Positions 26,729 to 35,710 of a DNA stretch of 64,000 nucleotides are shown in pieces. A model generated the notes under the pieces. It searched no databases. It worked only from the letters and a program-made list of their open reading frames with translations, and was not told where the DNA came from. The translations under genes and the position numbers were made by a program. This DNA is from Pseudomonas sp. URMO17WK12:I11 (GTDB taxonomy: Bacteria > Pseudomonadota > Gammaproteobacteria > Pseudomonadales > Pseudomonadaceae), in assembly GCF_007677725.1 (NCBI RefSeq), contig NZ_VEDF01000009.1, positions 1 through 64,000 of the forward strand, read 5' to 3'. Positions within the stretch are counted from its first letter, which is position 1. Every line of letters starts with the position of its first letter.

Positions 26729-29026
26729 TCAATCCCCTTCGTTGAGGCGTCGCCGGGCCAGCGCGCGCAACCACAGGTAGCCGGTCAGGCTGACCAGCGC
26801 GACGCCCACTACCGTCAGCAGCAGCATGCCGAACACATGCTGCGAGAGCAGCCACTGCAGGTAGCGGAACGGCCCCAGGCTGCCGACGTAGTAGCTTTGC
26901 TCGGCCACCAGCGATTCCACGGACTTGCCCTTGATCACCGCCAGGCTGCCTTGCAGCGCCTGGGTATAGGCTTCACCGCCAATCAGCGCGTCGGTGACTT
27001 CGCCGAGCTGGGCCGGGGTTGGGCTGGACAGCACCACCACGCTACGGCCACTTTTGAGCGGAGATTCGAAGCCGGTCACGTAGGCGTTCGCCTCGCCGCT
27101 GAAGGTGAAGGCGCCTCGCGCCTTGCGCAGGTTGGCGACCGGGTCCGGGCTGATCCAGTCGCGCAGGCGCGTGGTCAGGTCGGAGAACTCCAGGTACTGA
27201 CTGCTGCCGTCGTTGCGCCCGGGCAGGCGGTCAGCCCAGGTGTCGAGCAGCGGCTGGTTGTTGCCCGAGGCCAACAGCAGCAGATCCTTGTCAGCCAGGT
27301 TCGGCACCTGCGCAGCCTGGGCTACGGTGACGGCGGTGGCCGGGTAGCCAGTGGACTCGCCAAAGCGACCAAGTACCGTCAGGTAAGCGCTCCACTCGGC
27401 AGGTCCGGCCTGTTCGGGCAGCACCACGGCGGTCTGCGACAGGTCGGCCAGGCGCGTGAAGGGGAAGCCGCTGTCCTTGAACACCCCCAGGTTGGGCATG
27501 GCCATGAAGTGGTTGTAGTCACTGATGTCGAGCGTCGATTGCGGGTCGATGGCGCCGCGCATGTTGTCGATGATGATGTCGCGGCATTCGCCCTGCTTGA
27601 TGTAGTCGTACATGAAGCGCAACTGCAGGCGCGATTGCAGCGCCACGCTGTCCAGCGGCAGGCGCAGGCGCACCTCGCGGGCCAGGCTGTCATCCTGCTT
27701 CAACGACGCCAGCAGGGCTTCGCCGGCGCCCATGGCCTGTACCGACGGCAGGTTCATCGACTGGATGAAACTGTCGTTGAAGCTCACCAGCAACGAGGAA
27801 TTGGTAGCGGTAGGTTGCGGCGTATAGCGGTACTTGAGGTTCAGCTTGGCGCCTTGTTCACGCCAGTTGAACAGGTCAGGCGGCAGGCGCACGGGCACGG
27901 TGATGACGCCAGGGTTGTAGCCCGAAACACTCAGGCGACGGGTCTCGATCAACTCACCCAGTTGCACCGGACGGTCGGACGGCAGCCAGTTCGGGGCATC
28001 GTACGGCTGGCGCGGCTGCAACACATCAAGCTTGTCGATGGTGACACTGGCGCCGGCGAAACTGCGGTTGCCGATCACCAGTGCAGTTGCGGCGCGCTTG
28101 AGTTCAGCCGCGTCGCGGCCGCGCACCAGCAACAACTTGCCGTAGGGGTCGTTGGGGTTGTTCATCAAGCTCAGGCTGGGGCCTTGTACCGCCGCCAGGT
28201 CCAGGCCCTGCCACTGCTGCGGCTCGGCGCTGGCGATGAACACCACGGCGTTGCCTTTGGCCGGCAGGCGCTGCAGCTGCACCGGGAAGGTGGCGCCGCG
28301 GTAGCTGGCCAATGCGCCCATCCACGACGACACCGCGCCAGCAGCCTCGAGCACGCTGTTGTCCGGCGCGCCGGCGAACACGAACGGCAGGGTCAACGCG
28401 CGCGGGTCGCGACGGTCGAACAACGGCAGCGGCAGAATCGACAGATCATTGGGCAACGCGACCGGTGCGACCTGCACGTTCAGCTGGCTGTCATTGCTGA
28501 CTTTGGCCCACAGGCTCGAATGCAGCGGGTCTTCGCACTGCATGGTGTAGTGGCCGATCAGCTGCACGCCGACGCGGTTGAACTCGGTCAGCAGATACGG
28601 CGGGATCTGCACCGTCTGCTTCTGCACCGTACCGGCGGTTTCCTTGGGCAGCGGCAGGCTGGCGGCGACCTCGTCATTGACCAGCACGTTGATCTGCGAA
28701 AGATCGCTGAGCAGGGCCGGCGAATAGGTGTACTGCAGGTCCAACTGCGCCCCGGTCACTACCTCATCGGCGCGCACATCGAAGTTCACCGTGTCGGTCG
28801 ATTCGATGCCGCGCAGGCTCATGGTGTAGTTCTTGCCCAGCTGCTTGAAGCTCAGCTGGTAACCGTCCTGGACCGGGGCCGGCGCGGCTTGCGTTGCATC
28901 GTCGGCGGCTTCTTCAGCCAGCGCGGTGGTGCCAAGACCTGCCAGGCAAAGCAGTGAGCAGGCAAGCAGCAGACGTGGCCGGCGCAGCCGGTGGGGCTGG
29001 CGGTCGATGTGTCGCAGGTCGTTCAT
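26729..29026 (-). CDS. bcsB: Cellulose synthase periplasmic subunit BcsB
   Basis: Periplasmic, membrane-anchored partner of BcsA that guides the nascent glucan. ATG 29026 overlaps the bcsA stop in an ATGA, giving 765 residues; a longer open frame upstream lies in antisense to bcsA and is not coding. A basic N-terminus is followed by a signal/anchor helix (LLLACSLLCLAGLGTTALAEE). Two repeated halves each join a carbohydrate-binding jelly roll and a flavodoxin-like fold, for example FKQLGKNYTMSLRGIESTD and SGYNPGVITVPVRLPPDLF. A C-terminal membrane helix (FGMLLLTVVGVALVSLTGYL) precedes a basic tail. The length is normal for the family. It is wssC in SBW25 terms. Confidence 0.93.
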   Translation of the reverse strand: MNDLRHIDRQPHRLRRPRLLLACSLLCLAGLGTTALAEEAADDATQAAPAPVQDGYQLSFKQLGKNYTMSLRGIESTDTVNFDVRADEVVTGAQLDLQYTYSPALLSDLSQINVLVNDEVAASLPLPKETAGTVQKQTVQIPPYLLTEFNRVGVQLIGHYTMQCEDPLHSSLWAKVSNDSQLNVQVAPVALPNDLSILPLPLFDRRDPRALTLPFVFAGAPDNSVLEAAGAVSSWMGALASYRGATFPVQLQRLPAKGNAVVFIASAEPQQWQGLDLAAVQGPSLSLMNNPNDPYGKLLLVRGRDAAELKRAATALVIGNRSFAGASVTIDKLDVLQPRQPYDAPNWLPSDRPVQLGELIETRRLSVSGYNPGVITVPVRLPPDLFNWREQGAKLNLKYRYTPQPTATNSSLLVSFNDSFIQSMNLPSVQAMGAGEALLASLKQDDSLAREVRLRLPLDSVALQSRLQLRFMYDYIKQGECRDIIIDNMRGAIDPQSTLDISDYNHFMAMPNLGVFKDSGFPFTRLADLSQTAVVLPEQAGPAEWSAYLTVLGRFGESTGYPATAVTVAQAAQVPNLADKDLLLLASGNNQPLLDTWADRLPGRNDGSSQYLEFSDLTTRLRDWISPDPVANLRKARGAFTFSGEANAYVTGFESPLKSGRSVVVLSSPTPAQLGEVTDALIGGEAYTQALQGSLAVIKGKSVESLVAEQSYYVGSLGPFRYLQWLLSQHVFGMLLLTVVGVALVSLTGYLWLRALARRRLNEGD

Positions 29027-31236
29027 TGCGGGTCCAGGGAAGTATTCAGAGGAGGAGTCGACGGGCGCGCATAGCGTCGGTGACGCAGCGCGGCGAAGGT
29101 GGCGCGGGCCAGGTCGAGCATGCCGCGCACGCCGATGGCACTGACATCGCGCAGGGCCCCGAGCGGGGTGTCGGGCTTGCTGCTGCCCCAGGCCTGGGCC
29201 CAGGTGTCGGCGCGCGAAAAGGTCATGCGCACCATGTCGCTCTGCTGGCGCAGGGTCAGCGGCTTGAAGCGCGCACCTGCGGTGCGGCCCTTGGCGAACA
29301 CCACATTGGCCGGCAACACGCAGGTCTGGTTGTTGCGCAGTAGGGTCACTTGCACGCTTGCGCCCTTGTCCACCAAGCCCGGCTCGGGCAGTTGCAGGCC
29401 CACGCCACTTTGCGAGAAGTCGACGGTGGTGCAGTCGATCACCTGGCCGTCGCTGGTGGTCAGCTTCACCGGCAGTTCGGCACGCACGCGCGGCTCGGTG
29501 CGCACTTGACGGGTTTCCGAGGCCACCGCCACGGCAGCACTGGTGATGATGATGTTGTAGACGGTCCAGGCCAGGTTGATCAGGATGGTCACCTCGGCGC
29601 CGGGCTGGCCCCAGATCAGCCCGAACACACCACACCCCAGGCCGATCAGGTTGAGGGTCAGCAGCACGATGTACGGCCGCGCCAGCTTCCAGTCGAAGTA
29701 TTCCTTGTCGATGATCCCGCCCTTGTCGGTGACGTTGAAACCGCCGAACTTGGGGTTGATCAAGGCCATCAGCACCGGGCGCATGATGTACCAGGCCAGC
29801 ACCGACTCGTACACCTCGTTCCAGAACGAATGGCGGAAACGGCCCTGGATGCGCGAGTTGGTCAAGCTGGCGTGGAAAATATGCGGCAGCACGTAGGCCG
29901 TGATCATCAGCGCCGAGGCATGGAAGATCTGCGCGCCGAAGATCAGGTAGGCCAGCGGTGCAGTGAGGAACACCAGGCGCGGCAAACCGTAGAAGAAATG
30001 CAGCATGGCGTTCACGTAGCACACCCGTTGGCCGAAGCTCAGGCCTTTGCCGAAGAACGGGTTGTCGGTGCGGAAAATCTGCGCCATGCCGCGTGCCCAG
30101 CGAATGCGCTGGCTGATATGCCGCGACAGGCTTTCGGTGGCCAGGCCCGCCGCTTGCGGGATGGCCAGGTAGGCAGTGTTGTAGCCCTTGCGGTTGAGCT
30201 TGAGCGCCGTGTGGGCGTCCTCGGTCACGGTCTCTACGGCAACGCCACCGACTTCCAGCAGGTGCGTGCGCCGGATGACCGCGCACGAGCCGCAGAAGAA
30301 CGTCGCGTTCCACAGGTCGTTGCCGTCTTGCACCAGGCCATAGAACAGCTCGCCCTCGTTAGGCACCGAGCGGAAGGTGTCGAGGTTCTTCTCGAACGGG
30401 TCGGGCGAGAAGAAGAAGTGCGGGGTCTGCAGCAAGGCGAGGTTGGCGTCCTTGAGGAACCAACCCATTGCCACCTGCAGGAAAGACCGGGTCGGCACGT
30501 GGTCGGCGTCGAAGATCGCCACGAACTCGCCGTCGGTGACTTTCAACGCCTCGTTGAGGTTGCCGGCCTTGGCGTGACGATTGTTGTCGCGCACGATGTA
30601 GTTGACGCCGATCTGCCGGGCGAACTCGCGAAACGCTTCGCGGCGGCCGTCATCGAGCAGGTGCACGCGCAGTTTGTCCCTGGGCCAATCCATGGCTTGG
30701 GCCGCCAGCACGGTGAGTTTGACGATGCTCAGGTCTTCGTTGTACGTGGGCACGAAGACGTCGACCACTGGCCATTGCTCGGGAGCGATGGTGAGGATCT
30801 TCGGCTTGCGCTTGAGCGGCCAAGCGGTCTGCATGTAACCGAACGCCAGGACGATCAGCGCGTAGGTTTCGGCCGCCACCAGTCCGTAGCCGAAAATCAT
30901 GTCCAGCCAGTTGTCGAAGCCCAGGGTGTCGGTCAGGCGCCAGTACACGTAGCGCAGAGTGGCCAGCAGTGACAAGGTGATCATCATCAGCACCGCCAGC
31001 CGCCCCGGCACTTTGCGCAACACCAGCAGGCAAACGAAGCACAGGCCGGCGAACGCGAATTGTCGCTCAAGCTCCAGCGGCGCGGTGATGACCGCCACCA
31101 GCGCCATCAGCCCGGCGACCACTGCACAGGCTTTGACCAAGCACTTCACAGCGCTGGGCAGGCGGGACAACCAGGCAGTCGCCCGCGCCACTCTCGACGC
31201 AGGCAGTGCCGGCGTTTGGGTTTGATGTGCGGTCAT
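29023..31236 (-). CDS. bcsA: Cellulose synthase catalytic subunit, c-di-GMP-activated
   Basis: Polymerises UDP-glucose into beta-1,4-glucan and threads it through the inner membrane. It has 737 residues. Membrane helices precede and follow a family 2 glycosyltransferase domain with VPTYNED (163-169), DDG (195-197), DAD (243-245), TED with putative base D340, and QRIRW (376-380). The gating-loop FNVTDK is at 500-505. The C-terminal PilZ domain has R579-TEP-R583 (RxxxR) and DFSQSG (606-611), both needed for c-di-GMP binding, so all regulatory residues appear intact. ATG 31236 overlaps the bcsQ stop (ATGA). It is wssB of the SBW25 operon. Confidence 0.96.
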   Translation of the reverse strand: MTAHQTQTPALPASRVARATAWLSRLPSAVKCLVKACAVVAGLMALVAVITAPLELERQFAFAGLCFVCLLVLRKVPGRLAVLMMITLSLLATLRYVYWRLTDTLGFDNWLDMIFGYGLVAAETYALIVLAFGYMQTAWPLKRKPKILTIAPEQWPVVDVFVPTYNEDLSIVKLTVLAAQAMDWPRDKLRVHLLDDGRREAFREFARQIGVNYIVRDNNRHAKAGNLNEALKVTDGEFVAIFDADHVPTRSFLQVAMGWFLKDANLALLQTPHFFFSPDPFEKNLDTFRSVPNEGELFYGLVQDGNDLWNATFFCGSCAVIRRTHLLEVGGVAVETVTEDAHTALKLNRKGYNTAYLAIPQAAGLATESLSRHISQRIRWARGMAQIFRTDNPFFGKGLSFGQRVCYVNAMLHFFYGLPRLVFLTAPLAYLIFGAQIFHASALMITAYVLPHIFHASLTNSRIQGRFRHSFWNEVYESVLAWYIMRPVLMALINPKFGGFNVTDKGGIIDKEYFDWKLARPYIVLLTLNLIGLGCGVFGLIWGQPGAEVTILINLAWTVYNIIITSAAVAVASETRQVRTEPRVRAELPVKLTTSDGQVIDCTTVDFSQSGVGLQLPEPGLVDKGASVQVTLLRNNQTCVLPANVVFAKGRTAGARFKPLTLRQQSDMVRMTFSRADTWAQAWGSSKPDTPLGALRDVSAIGVRGMLDLARATFAALRHRRYARPSTPPLNTSLDPQ

Positions 31237-32369
31237 TGGGCGGCAGATTCTTTACGGCTGTGCTCGATTTCAAGTGTCAGATGCTCGGCGATCGCCCGTA
31301 GCGCCTGGCAGGCAGGGCTGTCGGTCGGCTGATCGAACGGCTCGTACTCGAAGGCCAGGGCCTGGTCGAGCTGCAGGTCCACGGGGATTTCGGCCAACCA
31401 CTGGCTGCCCAGTTGCTGGCGCAGCAGCTCGCTCATGTCCAGGCTCAGCGGTTGTTGCGCATCGACCTTGTTGACCACATAGGCGCACACCTGCGTGGGC
31501 AGCAGCGACAGCCACGCTTGCAGCTTGTCCAGCACCAGGTAGGAAGCGGCATCAGCCTGGGTCAACGCGATCACCTGATCAGCCATGGCCAGCACCGGAT
31601 TGAGCCAGGCCGACGTTCCGGTAGGCAGGTCGATCACCAGCACGTCGTCGCGGCCAAGCCTGAGGTCGGCCAGTTGGCGAGCCAACCAATCGGGCTGTTC
31701 GCTGAGCAATGCTTCGAAGTTGCGCAGGTCCCCGGCATTGGCAGGGCCAAACGCGATGCACTGCACGCCGGCCTCGGTCGGGGAGCAGGCATCGCTCCAG
31801 CCATGACCGTGCAAAACGGCCTGGTTGAGGCCGGGCGTGCTGCGCGGTAGATGGAAATGGCTTACGAGTGCGTTCTGCGCATCGAGGTCCAGCGCCACTA
31901 CCCGGCCTTTGTGCTTGAGCAACTTGCTCAGCGCAGCGGCGACGGTCGTCTTGCCGACCCCGCCCTTGGCCGAGACCACGGCGATCACGTGAGCTTGTGG
32001 GCGACGGGCTGGCGAACTGGCCGGGTTGGACAGCGTGGCGACCTGCGCCGCAAGCGGGGCCCGCGAGCGTCGCTCATGGGCGATTTGCTCCAGGCGCTCT
32101 CGCAACGAGCGCGGTGGCAACGCAGCACCTGCCTGACGTGGCGTCATGACCGTGGTCGGCACCTTCTCCGGGAGCGGCTCGCTGACGGGCGCCGCACGCT
32201 TGAGCTCCACGATCTGCACCGCAGCGGCTTTCACCGGGGCTGGGAGGCTCGGCGGCGCATCAGGCGTTAGCGGCTCGTGAAACTCGAATTCGGAGTTGAT
32301 CTCTTTGTAGCTTTCCGCGCTCGCTCCGAAACGGAGGAACAGGTTCCCGATATCATCTGCTTTGCTCAT
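31233..32369 (-). CDS. bcsQ: MinD-like cellulose operon ATPase with BcsR-like N-terminus (WssA/BcsQ)
   Basis: ParA/MinD-type ATPase thought to place or stimulate the cellulose synthase. It has 378 residues. The first about 25 (DDIGNLFLRFGASAESYKEI) resemble the small regulator BcsR/BcsP. About 95 residues of P/A-rich linker follow, then a MinD fold with deviant Walker A KGGVGKT at 135-141, VVALDLDAQN and DVLVIDLPTG. Both lysines of the deviant Walker A are present. It is first in the nine-gene operon, with an ATGA overlap into bcsA. In enterobacteria bcsR and bcsQ are separate genes; here they look fused. WssA is the SBW25 name. Confidence 0.85.
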   Translation of the reverse strand: MSKADDIGNLFLRFGASAESYKEINSEFEFHEPLTPDAPPSLPAPVKAAAVQIVELKRAAPVSEPLPEKVPTTVMTPRQAGAALPPRSLRERLEQIAHERRSRAPLAAQVATLSNPASSPARRPQAHVIAVVSAKGGVGKTTVAAALSKLLKHKGRVVALDLDAQNALVSHFHLPRSTPGLNQAVLHGHGWSDACSPTEAGVQCIAFGPANAGDLRNFEALLSEQPDWLARQLADLRLGRDDVLVIDLPTGTSAWLNPVLAMADQVIALTQADAASYLVLDKLQAWLSLLPTQVCAYVVNKVDAQQPLSLDMSELLRQQLGSQWLAEIPVDLQLDQALAFEYEPFDQPTDSPACQALRAIAEHLTLEIEHSRKESAAQ

Positions 32370-32889
32370 ATACGGATATCCAGCCTACGACTATCTGAAC
32401 GGCAAGGTCAGATCAGGCCGTTAACGGGGGCAAGAGTCTGATATCAAAATGCCTGTGTCAATAATTTGTTTGTTTAGCGCGCTATTTTTCCGATTGGCGG
32501 GCAAAAATACAGAAATTCCGCCGGAAATTTGACTAATTGATCAGCCTTATTGAGGTTTTCGGCCAGAGTGGCGAAAAATTGAGCTATTTCTCAATTTTTT
32601 AAAGCGAAGCTCTTAAAACCTTGTAGGACAAAGCGTACAGATGATAGCGATATTCCATTAGTAATAGGCGACCTGCGCATGGCAGATCGTCGGGAATCCG
32701 CTCACCGCTGGTCTCATATGCTTATTCAATAATGGTATTTAAAAGCTTTTCGTTATGCCGATATAGTTTCTGCCACTGCGTACCCGTCGACCAATCGATG
32801 CGCCGCACGACTTGAACCCACACGGGAAAACCCCGTGCGTTTCTGATCGTTGCGCGCCATTGAAGTCGCGCACTGCGTGGGAGTGAAAC
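32370..32889. promoter_or_regulatory. Divergent control region between cellulose operon and tauD-like gene (520 bp)
   Basis: The gap is clearly more AT-rich than its surroundings and holds no convincing gene. It should carry the promoter of the leftward cellulose operon and that of the rightward dioxygenase/ABC operon. AT-rich runs lie at 32455-32480, 32565-32620 and 32715-32755. A FleQ-box-like site at 32457-32470 and an ATTTGAC half-site at 32527-32533 lie toward the cellulose side. I cannot place exact promoters by eye. Confidence 0.6.
32457..32470 (+). promoter_or_regulatory. Candidate FleQ (c-di-GMP-responsive) binding site
   Basis: GTCAATAATTTGTT matches 11 of 14 positions of the FleQ box GTCAATAAATTGAC described in Pseudomonas. 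It lies about 88-101 bases upstream of the bcsQ/wssA start. FleQ is a known regulator of exopolysaccharide and lap genes. The match is by eye and such AT-rich words can occur by chance. Confidence 0.4.
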
Positions 32890-33789
32890 ATGTCAGCCGC
32901 CTCGAACGCCTTGTCGTCCATCGACAGCGCCCAGCCGCAAGCTTTTGAAATCCGCCCGTTCTCAGGTGCCGTAGGCGCCGAGATCATCGGCCTGGATCTG
33001 GCCAAGCCGGTCAATGCCGAGGATTTCACCCGTATCCATCGCGCCCACCTCGATCACCATGTGCTGGTGTTCCGCGACCAGCGCATCAGTCCGGCTCAGC
33101 AAATCAGCTTCAGCCGCCGCTTCGGCGAATTGCAGATCCACGTGCTCAAGCAGTTCCTGTTGGCAGGCCATCCGGAAATCCTCATCGTCTCCAACATCAT
33201 CGAAAACGGCCAGAACATCGGCCTGGGCGATGCCGGCAAGTTCTGGCATTCGGACCTTTCCTATAAAGCGCTGCCGAGCCTGGGCTCGATGCTGCATGCC
33301 CAGGAATTGCCCAGCGAAGGCGGCGACACGCTGTTCGCTGACATGCACAAAGCCTGGGACGCGGTGCCCGAGGCGCTGCGCAAGGTGGTTGCCGGGCGCA
33401 GTGCCGCTCATTCCTACACCGCGCGCTACGCCGAGACCAAGTTCGAGGGCAACTGGCGCCCGACCCTGACCGCTGAACAGTTGGCACAGGTCCAGGAAGT
33501 CATCCACCCGGTGGTGCGAACCCATCCGGAAAGCGGCCGTAAGGCGCTGTTCGTCAGCGAAGGCTTCACCACCCGCATCGTCGGGCTGCCGGACGATGAA
33601 AGCCGTGACGTGCTGCAGCAGCTGCATGCCTTGAGCGTGCTGGAACAGAACATCTACCGCCATCAGTGGCAGCCCCACGATCTGGTGTTCTGGGACAACC
33701 GCTCGTTGATTCACCTCGCTGCCGGCTGCCCTGCACACCTTCGCCGCAAATTGTTCCGCACCACCATCCAGGGCGACGCCCCGTTCTGA
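32890..33789 (+). CDS. TauD/TfdA-family Fe(II)/2-oxoglutarate dioxygenase
   Basis: Non-heme iron oxygenase that uses 2-oxoglutarate and O2, typically to release sulfite from taurine or other sulfonates. It has 299 residues. Iron ligands H120 and D122 lie in FWHSDLSY, the distal histidine in NRSLIHLAA (near 276), and the 2-oxoglutarate arginine in RRKLFRTTI near the C-terminus. The catalytic set is complete. GTGGGAG lies a few bases upstream of ATG 32890. It heads an operon with a complete ABC importer whose genes follow at 17, 6 and 14 bases, so the imported compound is probably its substrate. Substrate identity (taurine, alkylsulfonate, sulfate ester) cannot be read from sequence, so I give no symbol. 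Confidence 0.88.
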   Translation: MSAASNALSSIDSAQPQAFEIRPFSGAVGAEIIGLDLAKPVNAEDFTRIHRAHLDHHVLVFRDQRISPAQQISFSRRFGELQIHVLKQFLLAGHPEILIVSNIIENGQNIGLGDAGKFWHSDLSYKALPSLGSMLHAQELPSEGGDTLFADMHKAWDAVPEALRKVVAGRSAAHSYTARYAETKFEGNWRPTLTAEQLAQVQEVIHPVVRTHPESGRKALFVSEGFTTRIVGLPDDESRDVLQQLHALSVLEQNIYRHQWQPHDLVFWDNRSLIHLAAGCPAHLRRKLFRTTIQGDAPF

Positions 33790-33806
33790 CGACTGAGGAC
33801 ACTTTC

Positions 33807-34826
33807 ATGCACAAATCCATCAGCCGCCTGGCGGCCACCATCGGCCTGGGCGCGAGCCTGGTCATCGGCAGCCTGGCCGCCCCAGCCGTGGCGCAGGCCG
33901 AGGGCAAAATTCGCATCGCCGAGCAGTTCGGCATCGTTTATCTGCTGCTCAACGTAGTGCGTGATCAGCACCTGATCGAGAAGCACGGCAAGGCGCAAGG
34001 GATCGACATCGACGTCGACTGGGCCCAGCTTTCCGGTGGTTCGGCAATCAACGATGCGCTGCTGTCCGGCTCGGTCGACGTCGCCGGGGCCGGGGTCGGT
34101 CCGCTGCTGACGGTGTGGGACCGCACCAAAGGCCGGCAAAACGTCAAGGCTGTGGCATCGCTGGGTAATTTCCCCTACTACCTGGTCAGCAGTAACCCTA
34201 ATGTGAAGACCGTTGCCGATCTCTCCGAAAAGGACCGTATCGCGGTGCCTGCGGTGGGTGTCTCGGTGCAATCGCGCTTCCTGCAATATGCCGCGGCGCA
34301 GCAGTGGGGCGACGAGCAATACAACCGTCTCGACAAGTACACGCTCGCGGTGCCGCACCCGGATGCCACCGCTGCGCTTCTGGCCGGCGGTACCGAGCTC
34401 AATGGCCACTTCTCCAACCCGCCGTTCCAGGACCAAGCGCTGGCCAACAAAGCCGTGCATGTAGTGCTCAACAGCTACGACCTGCTGGGGCCGAACTCGC
34501 CGACCTTGCTGTTCGCCACCGAAAAGTTCCGCAAGGACAACCCCAAGACCTACAAGGCGTTCGTCGACGCCCTGGCCGAGGCGGCGGATTTTGCGCAAAA
34601 CGACAAGGCCGCCGCGGCTGACACCTACATCCGTGTGACCAAGGCCAAGATCGACCGCGACGCGCTGATCGAGTTGATCGACAACCCGCAGTACGAATTC
34701 ACCGTCACGCCGAAGAACACCTACAAGCTCGCCGAATTCCTTTACCGGGTAGGCGCGATCAAGCACAAGCCAGAATCGTGGAAGGACTATTTCTTCCAGG
34801 ATGAACGCCCGTTGCAGGGGAGCTGA
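33807..34826 (+). CDS. ABC transporter periplasmic substrate-binding protein (SsuA/TauA/NitT type)
   Basis: Binding protein for a small anion, most likely a sulfonate given the adjacent dioxygenase. I chose ATG 33807 (MHKSISRLAATIGLG), giving 339 residues and a good signal peptide ending AVAQA; an in-frame upstream start would lie inside the dioxygenase gene. The mature part begins EGKIRIAEQFGIVYLLLNV. It has the family's SGGSAINDALLSGSVDVAGAG segment, where periplasmic NitT/TauT proteins line the ligand pocket. ABC ATPase and permease genes follow. Specificity is inferred only from context. Confidence 0.88.
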   Translation: MHKSISRLAATIGLGASLVIGSLAAPAVAQAEGKIRIAEQFGIVYLLLNVVRDQHLIEKHGKAQGIDIDVDWAQLSGGSAINDALLSGSVDVAGAGVGPLLTVWDRTKGRQNVKAVASLGNFPYYLVSSNPNVKTVADLSEKDRIAVPAVGVSVQSRFLQYAAAQQWGDEQYNRLDKYTLAVPHPDATAALLAGGTELNGHFSNPPFQDQALANKAVHVVLNSYDLLGPNSPTLLFATEKFRKDNPKTYKAFVDALAEAADFAQNDKAAAADTYIRVTKAKIDRDALIELIDNPQYEFTVTPKNTYKLAEFLYRVGAIKHKPESWKDYFFQDERPLQGS

Positions 34827-34832
34827 CCGATC

Positions 34833-35696
34833 ATGACCGCCCCATTGCCAGGCCACACGGCCAGCAACCTGAGCCCTGTCGCAACCCCGCCGCTGCTGCA
34901 GGTGAACAACCTGAGCCTCGAGTACCGTACCGCGCAGCGCGTGGTGCGGGCTACCCACCAGGTCAGCTTTGAAGTCGACCGTGCTGACCGCTTCGTCCTG
35001 CTTGGCCCTTCGGGCTGTGGCAAGTCCACCTTGCTCAAGGCCGTGGCTGGTTTCATCAACCCGCAGGAGGGGCAGATCCTCCTGCAGGGCCAGCCGGTCA
35101 ACGGTCCTGGCCCTGATCGAATTGTGGTGTTCCAGGAGTTCGACCAGCTGCCGCCATGGAAAACGGTCAAGGAGAACGTCATGTTCCCGCTCCTGGTGTC
35201 CGGCCAGCTCAAGCGCGCCGAGGCCCAGGAGCGCGCCTTGGATTACCTGGACAAGGTCGGCCTGGCGGCGTTCGCCGACGCCTATCCGCATACGTTGTCG
35301 GGCGGCATGAAGGCCCGCGTCGCCATCGCCCGGGCACTGGCGACCCAACCCAAGATCCTGCTGATGGACGAGCCATTCGCAGCCCTCGATGCCCTGACCC
35401 GACGCAAGATGCAGGAGGAGCTCCTGCAGCTGTGGCAGGAGGTGCGTTTCACCCTATTGTTCGTCACCCACTCCATCGAAGAGGCGCTGGTGGTCGGTAA
35501 TCGCATCCTGCTGTTGTCGCCGCACCCAGGACGGGTGCGCGCCGAAGTGCACAGCCACCAGTACGACCTGGGCAGCTTGGGCGGTAGCGACTTTCAGGCC
35601 AGCGCACGGCGCATCCATCGCTTGCTGTTCGACGAGGCCCTGGCCGCGGAACAGGTCGATGAGCTGGGCTTCAACGATATCCGCATCGCCTACTGA
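34833..35696 (+). CDS. ABC transporter ATP-binding protein (NitT/TauT family)
   Basis: Cytoplasmic ATPase energising the importer encoded with it. It has 287 residues. Walker A GPSGCGKST is near residue 62, the Q-loop lies in FQEFDQLPPW, and the signature is LSGGMKAR. Walker B ILLMDEPFAALDALTR and the H-loop VTHSIEEAL follow. GGGGAG precedes ATG 34833. An N-terminal extension of about 25 residues before the ABC fold is slightly long, and the C-terminal tail beyond the ABC domain is about 50 residues. It lies between the binding-protein and permease genes. Confidence 0.92.
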   Translation: MTAPLPGHTASNLSPVATPPLLQVNNLSLEYRTAQRVVRATHQVSFEVDRADRFVLLGPSGCGKSTLLKAVAGFINPQEGQILLQGQPVNGPGPDRIVVFQEFDQLPPWKTVKENVMFPLLVSGQLKRAEAQERALDYLDKVGLAAFADAYPHTLSGGMKARVAIARALATQPKILLMDEPFAALDALTRRKMQEELLQLWQEVRFTLLFVTHSIEEALVVGNRILLLSPHPGRVRAEVHSHQYDLGSLGGSDFQASARRIHRLLFDEALAAEQVDELGFNDIRIAY

Positions 35697-35710
35697 CAGG
35701 AGCTTCAGTC

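Noticed and set aside
29026-30313. N-terminal extension of bcsB (429 residues upstream)
   Set aside because: It lies in the antisense-phase frame inside bcsA; the ATGA junction at 29026 with a signal-like helix is the natural start.
33711-35348. 545-residue minus-strand open frame
   Set aside because: Opposite the ABC binding protein and ATPase genes; no recognisable domain.
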